Below the pieces are notes generated by a model. That model had not been told where the DNA came from. It was given only the letters and a program-made list of their open reading frames with translations, and did not search any database. A DNA stretch of 64,000 nucleotides from Rhizobium sp. 007 (GTDB lineage: Bacteria > Pseudomonadota > Alphaproteobacteria > Rhizobiales > Rhizobiaceae): contig NZ_CP064187.1 of assembly GCF_015353075.1 (NCBI RefSeq), positions 1,488,001-1,552,000 on the forward strand. The letters run 5' to 3'. The stretch's first letter is position 1. The number at the start of each line of letters is the position of its first letter. Both the position numbers and the translations under genes were made by a program. Below are positions 60,448 to 64,000 of this stretch, piece after piece.

Positions 60448-60717
60448 GTGATGACACCCTGCTATACTGGCCGTCTCATGGCATCGTTGGTTAATGCCGA
60501 CCGCCGCTGGCCGCGTTCCCAGTCCGCCATTGGCGACTTCGGCACGGTCTTCGAACTAGCCGACATCGTCTCGACCGCCCGCGACAGCAATGTATTCAAG
60601 GCTGACTACGGCGTCGGCGACGGTCTGCATATCAATTGGGCGAACGGCACGGCTAAGGTGGCAATCTTGACCGCGTTCAAGACATTCGTTCAGGCGATGG
60701 GATATCCAACGATATGA
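60448..60717 (+). pseudogene. C-terminal part of an SGNH-type phage tail esterase
   Basis: The frame (start ATG 60448 or 60451, no clear ribosome binding site) gives FGTVFELADIVSTARDSN, then GVGDGLHINWANGTAKVA and FVQAMGYP. DGLHIN is a plausible SGNH Asp-x-x-His block, but the GDS and Asn blocks that should precede it are absent. I read it as the tail end of a larger gene. Tentative. Confidence 0.35.
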
Positions 60718-60968
60718 CCGAATAGGCGTCGTGCCGACCTAAAAATTACATCACTTAGCGAAGGTTGAGGGCCGTGAAGGAACTCTACACCAGCGCGGGT
60801 CAATGAGAAATGCATGCAGGGGTCGAAGCCGGAACTGTTTTCCTCAACTAGATCCATCTCCCAGGCCTCACTGAGACCCGGCAAGTTGGCGTCCAGTTCC
60901 TCAGAGTCGGACACAGGATATCGCGCCCATGCCTCAACGGTCAGAAGTGCATTTCGGATTTGTGTCAT
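60690..60968 (-). CDS. Hypothetical protein (92 aa)
   Basis: An acidic protein of 92 residues: MTQIRNALLTVEAWARYP, ELDANLPGLSEAWEMDLVEE, FDPCMHFSLTRAGVEFLHG, then a basic end. The composition is protein-like, but the ribosome binding site is weak and no family is recognised. The frame extends upstream to 61,022. Confidence 0.4.
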   Translation of the reverse strand: MTQIRNALLTVEAWARYPVSDSEELDANLPGLSEAWEMDLVEENSSGFDPCMHFSLTRAGVEFLHGPQPSLSDVIFRSARRLFGHIVGYPIA

Positions 60969-61094
60969 GCAAGTATCGCAAGTCCCAGAAAGTTGATTAG
61001 CCAAGCAAGAAATACTCAACATACTTGACCTTTATTGTCGAGTGACTTGGAAGTGACACATGGATTATTTTTGGGGGGCGGGGGTAGCAAGGCG

Positions 61095-61336
61095 ATGAAA
61101 AAAATGACCAGCCAGCAAATCATGTACACAGTGCTGTTCTTCTTTTGCGTGTTCGGCTTGCTCTTCGGTGCCTGGAAAAGTACTTGGACAGCAAGCTAAC
61201 GGCGGAACGAAAAGAGACTGAGAAGGTTGCGGAAGCCCTTGCGGCACATAGGCTGCATACGGCTGAGCAGTATGTCTCCAAGCGGGGACTTCGACAAACC
61301 ACAGATCAAATCATGGACGCGATGCGGACCGGCTAA
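61095..61336 (+). pseudogene. Phage-type membrane/coiled-coil protein, frameshifted
   Basis: ATG 61095 follows AAGG and opens MKKMTSQQIMYTVLFFFCVFG, one membrane helix, then stops at 61,199. From about 61,170 the +2 frame continues KYLDSKLTAERKETEKVAEA, QYVSKRGLRQTTDQIMDAMR to a stop at 61,336. Joining them gives a roughly 80-residue helix-plus-coiled-coil protein like small inner-membrane proteins near phage lysis genes. One or two bases are lost at GCCTGGAAAAG. Confidence 0.55.
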
Positions 61337-61761
61337 GAAGCAGCAGAATTGCTGACAGTCGGGCCTGCCGTCGAGTGGACCTTTTACATTTCCGGATCCG
61401 AGAACTGTAATGGCGGAGACCCAGCCGCGGGCCTCCTGTAGCCCGATTGCCAGGTCTCCTGCCGTAGCGGGGAGGGGTGTTCTACGGCCCGATAACGTTG
61501 ATCGGCTTTCGTTGAGTCGGTCCATTTCAATGAACCGGTAAGGATAATAGCCGGTTAATATCCACCGTATGCGTTTCGATCCGAGGCATCATTCAAAGGA
61601 GTCTCCCACACCAACCGACGGCGAGTGTTTCGCTATGCGCCGCGGAGGGCATGGCACCTCTCTCGACGATTCGAGCCTTTCGTCTGTCGCTTTTCGGGCT
61701 TCAGCAAGCTTCCCAACGGCCCTGAGCGCCCTAACTTCCGGGTTGTATAAAGGAGGTTGCC
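61337..61761. other. Non-coding right edge of the island
   Basis: About 425 bases without a convincing gene. It holds an inverted repeat AACCGG ... CCGGTT at 61,533-61,556. Minus-strand frames are open but have no recognisable content or ribosome binding site. Confidence 0.45.
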
Positions 61762-61971
61762 ATGGCCGACTCTGCCAATCAGACGGTGCCGACGCGCAGA
61801 GTGTTGCGCGGCCGGCCTTACAGCATAAGCGAATTCGCCCGGAAATACCGTTTGGATGAAAAGGAGGCCAAGCGGCTCTATGAAAAATTCGGACCGTCGG
61901 CGACCGAACTCGATCTCCTGATGGCCGCCAAGCGCAAGCCGCCGAGGCTGCCCCTGGATTTCGACGCCTGA
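61762..61971 (+). CDS. Small helical protein, relative C
   Basis: A 69-residue protein: RPYSISEFARKYRLDEKEAK, then RLYEKFGPSATELDLL and KRKPPRLPLDFDA. Same plan as paralogs A and B (Y/W-S-(V/I)-x-(E/D)-F, RL-x-E, FGP-x-A, EL/DL) but more diverged. AAAGGAGG five bases before ATG 61762 is a very strong site. Its TGA overlaps the ATG of the GFA gene, so they are translated together. Confidence 0.75.
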   Translation: MADSANQTVPTRRVLRGRPYSISEFARKYRLDEKEAKRLYEKFGPSATELDLLMAAKRKPPRLPLDFDA

Positions 61972-62345
61972 TGAGAATACGCACTGGGGGCTGCCTTTGC
62001 GGCGCCGTCCGATATGAAGTGAAGGGCGAGCCGCTTCGTGCCGGGCTATGCCACTGTGCGGACTGCCGGAAAGAGAGCGGCTCGGCCTTCGTCACGTTCG
62101 CCGTATGGCCCCTCGCGGCATTCGAGCATTCCGGTTCGGTCGCGATATATGAAGGCCGCAGCTTCTGTCCCGCATGCGGCGGTCGGCTGTTCTGTCTTAC
62201 CGAGAAGGAGGCGGAGCTCCGGCTTGGATCTCTCGATGATGCGCCGATGGAAATCGAGCCGCTCTACGAGGTGTGGATCAAACGCCGCGAAAGCTGGCTG
62301 CATCCGCTGCAGGGGACCGACCAGTATCAAGAAGATGCCGGCTAA
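61971..62345 (+). CDS. GFA-family protein (glutathione-dependent formaldehyde-activating fold)
   Basis: A 124-residue zinc-binding beta-fold protein. Cys8/Cys10 are in GGCLCGAVRY, Cys27/Cys29/Cys32 in LCHCADCRKESG, and Cys66/Cys69 in SFCPACGGRLF, the complete GFA/CENP-V cysteine set. The true reaction of most members is unknown. Its start overlaps the stop of the small protein at 61,762. Confidence 0.92.
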   Translation: MRIRTGGCLCGAVRYEVKGEPLRAGLCHCADCRKESGSAFVTFAVWPLAAFEHSGSVAIYEGRSFCPACGGRLFCLTEKEAELRLGSLDDAPMEIEPLYEVWIKRRESWLHPLQGTDQYQEDAG

Positions 62346-62490
62346 AGCGGACTTTCATTTCCAAGATTTAATTGCAATTTTTCGTCATTCCGTGCGAATG
62401 CGCCTCCAACGCTAATTTCCGGTTCATCTTCGCTATGACTATCTAGATGGTAAACGGAGCAGGCGCTTCTTTTTTTGACTTGAGGGTTTT

Positions 62491-63786
62491 ATGGACGATT
62501 CCGGAACCGGCAGGAAGGCTGCAGCAGCCAATACCGATCTTGCTGCCGTCCTGGCGGCCTCCGCCAAGCGCGGCAAGGGCCGCCGCTGGCGCGGCCGCCT
62601 TATCGCCGCTGCAGCATTGATCGCGGTCGCTGGAACCGGTGCCTTTTTTTACAACGGCCGCAGCGGCAACGGATACAGCTATGCGACGCAGCCGGCAAAG
62701 CGCGGCGACCTGACGGTTCTCGTGACGGCGACCGGCTCGGTGCAGCCGACGGAGCAGGTCGACATATCGAGTGAACTTTCCGGCACCGTGCGCGACGTCA
62801 ATGTCGACTACAACAGCGAGGTCAAATCCGGCGAGGTGCTGGCGGTTCTCGATACGAACAAACTGGAGGCCGATGTGAAGAGCTCGCGCGCGAAGCTCGA
62901 TTCGGCCAAGGCGAATGTGCTGAAGGCGAATGCCGATCTGCTGTCGGCGCAGGTTTCGCTGGAGCGCTTGAGGAGCCTCGTCAGAGGCAGCGTCTCGACG
63001 CAGCAGAGCCTTGACGATGCGACCTACAAATACGAGTCCGCCGCAGCCACGAAGCAGATCAACGAGGCGGAAGTGCTCTCTGCCGAGGCCGACCTGCGGC
63101 TCGCCGAGGTCAACCTTGCCAAGGCCAGGATCGTTTCGCCGGTTGACGGCGTTATCCTGACCCGCTCTGTCGATCCGGGTGCCACCGTCGCCGCGTCGCT
63201 TTCGGCGCCGGTTCTCTTCACCATCGCCGGCGATCTCAGGAAGATGGAACTGCAGGTCGATGTGGACGAGGCCGATGTCGGCCAGATTGGCGTCGGGCAG
63301 AAGGCGACCTTCACGGTCGACGCCTATCCGAACAAGTCCTTTCCCGCCGAGATCGAGCAGATCCGCTTCGCCTCCGAGACGACCAACAATGTCGTCACCT
63401 ACAAGGCCGTGCTTTCGGTCGACAACGCTGATCTCCTGCTGCGCCCGGGTATGACGGCAACGGCGGATATCACCGTCGAGGCCGTCAAGGATACCCTGAT
63501 GGTGCCGAACGCTGCGTTGCGCTATGCGCCGCCAGAAGCCGAATCGCGCGGCAGCCGCGGCATCTTCGGTCTTTTCCGCCCGCCGCGTATGGGGCCTCGC
63601 TCCGGCGGCAACCGCAGTGAAGCGCTCACGGGCGCCAAACGGCGCGTCTGGGTGTTGCGCGAAGGCCGCCAGATGCCTCTCGTCATCCAGGTTGGTTCCT
63701 CGGACGGTCAGTTCACACAGGTCTCGGCCGGTGAACTCAAGGAAGGCGATGCGCTTGTGACCGACGCGACGACACGGACGCAATAG
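62491..63786 (+). CDS. Efflux periplasmic adaptor, HlyD/MacA type
   Basis: Membrane-fusion protein of 431 residues. It has a basic N-terminus, one membrane helix (AAALIAVAGTGAFFY), a lipoyl/barrel-sandwich half (TGSVQPTEQVDISSELSG), a long helical hairpin (about 110-190), the second lipoyl half (ARIVSPVDGVIL), and a beta-barrel domain (MELQVDVDEADVGQI). The C-terminal membrane-proximal domain follows. The next gene is a MacB-type ATPase, so this belongs to an ABC-type tripartite exporter. Confidence 0.94.
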   Translation: MDDSGTGRKAAAANTDLAAVLAASAKRGKGRRWRGRLIAAAALIAVAGTGAFFYNGRSGNGYSYATQPAKRGDLTVLVTATGSVQPTEQVDISSELSGTVRDVNVDYNSEVKSGEVLAVLDTNKLEADVKSSRAKLDSAKANVLKANADLLSAQVSLERLRSLVRGSVSTQQSLDDATYKYESAAATKQINEAEVLSAEADLRLAEVNLAKARIVSPVDGVILTRSVDPGATVAASLSAPVLFTIAGDLRKMELQVDVDEADVGQIGVGQKATFTVDAYPNKSFPAEIEQIRFASETTNNVVTYKAVLSVDNADLLLRPGMTATADITVEAVKDTLMVPNAALRYAPPEAESRGSRGIFGLFRPPRMGPRSGGNRSEALTGAKRRVWVLREGRQMPLVIQVGSSDGQFTQVSAGELKEGDALVTDATTRTQ

Positions 63787-63797
63787 GCGGGCGAACG

Positions 63798-64000
63798 ATG
63801 ACCAGTCCGCCGCTTCTCGAATTCAGGCAGGTATCGAAGATCTACGGTCACGGCGAGGCGGCGATCCGCGCGCTCGACCATGTCGATCTACGGATCGGCA
63901 CCCATGAATTCGTCGCGATCATGGGGCCGTCGGGTTCAGGCAAGTCGACGGCAATGAATATCCTCGGCTGCCTCGATGTTCCGAGCGCCGGCGACTACGT
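63798..64000 (+). CDS. MacB-type ABC transporter ATP-binding protein (3' end outside window)
   Basis: The first 67 residues are visible: LEFRQVSKIYGHGEAAIRAL, then FVAIMGPSGSGKSTAMNILG (Walker A), CLDVPSAGDY. The ILGCLD segment after Walker A is typical of the LolD/MacB subfamily. It starts 11 bases after the adaptor stop. Confidence 0.92.
   Translation, partial: MTSPPLLEFRQVSKIYGHGEAAIRALDHVDLRIGTHEFVAIMGPSGSGKSTAMNILGCLDVPSAGDY

Larger units (their letters stand above)
50205..61761. other. Degraded genomic island downstream of tRNA-Lys
   Basis: From the tRNA 3' end to just before the small gene at 61,762, the housekeeping order stops. The region holds prophage fragments, plasmid-type primase, an IS30 tail, many frameshifts, loose gene packing and AT-richer patches near 51-52.7 kb. 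Intact cargo genes are scattered in it. I found neither an integrase nor a second copy of the tRNA 3' end, so the right boundary is approximate. Confidence 0.65.

Noticed and set aside
50129..61761. Second copy of the tRNA-Lys 3' end as an attachment site
   Set aside because: I scanned for the T-arm and acceptor sequence and saw no repeat, so no att site is claimed.

Overview
The window is a stretch of an alphaproteobacterial chromosome, most likely Rhizobium or a close Rhizobiaceae relative. The reasons are the gene orders pyrH-frr-uppS-cdsA-rseP-bamA-lpxD-fabZ-lpxA-lpxI-lpxB and dusB(nifR3)-ntrB-ntrC-ntrY-ntrX-hfq-hflX, a fused ispDF gene, a GTTC-N7-GTTC SOS box in front of lexA, and uniformly high GC in the conserved part. 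The species cannot be named from the sequence alone.

Region 1 (1-11,065, plus strand) is an envelope-assembly block. It starts with UMP kinase and ribosome recycling factor. It then carries the carrier-lipid and phospholipid enzymes (UppS, CdsA), the site-2 protease RseP, the outer-membrane assembly protein BamA, and the Raetz-pathway genes lpxD, fabZ, lpxA, lpxI and lpxB. Many of these genes overlap or nearly touch. A terminator shared with the convergent gltA closes the block.

Region 2 (11,092-19,548) holds gltA, a heavily eroded comEC remnant, SOS-controlled lexA, a VOC-fold protein, kdsA (Kdo synthesis), a chemoreceptor and enolase. Region 3 (19,690-29,774) is centred on pyruvate dehydrogenase. 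It runs ftsB, pdhA, pdhB, pdhC, an SGNH hydrolase, a GNAT acetyltransferase, lpdA, two tandem YeaQ-type membrane proteins and lipA, so the E1, E2 and E3 subunits lie beside the enzyme that makes their lipoyl cofactor. Region 4 (29,846-41,857) has cinA/pncC and ispDF on the minus strand. The nitrogen-regulation run dusB-ntrBC-ntrYX follows on the plus strand, then a D-amino-acid aminotransferase, hfq and hflX. Region 5 (42,240-49,935) has mazG, a deaminase, the sulfite-reduction operon cysG-DUF2849-cysI-DUF934, a UbiH-type hydroxylase and ccdA.

Region 6 (about 50.2-61.75 kb) starts immediately after a tRNA-Lys(UUU) gene and is quite different. It is a mosaic of decayed prophage and plasmid genes: a capsid C-terminus, a RepB-like primase piece, an HNH nuclease, DUF3102-like and DUF5681 pieces, and an IS30 transposase tail. 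These are mixed with apparently intact cargo: a TylF-type methyltransferase, an AraC regulator, a Tat-exported aldo/keto reductase with a SUMF1-domain protein, and a set of very small helical proteins with strong ribosome binding sites. Two of those small genes are close paralogs and share a conserved 34-bp upstream block. No integrase and no duplicated attachment site is visible, so the island looks old and immobile. Conserved-looking sequence resumes with a third small helical protein coupled to a GFA-family protein, then a MacA-like adaptor and the start of a MacB-like ABC transporter.

All family calls come from reading motifs and lengths by eye. No database search was run.
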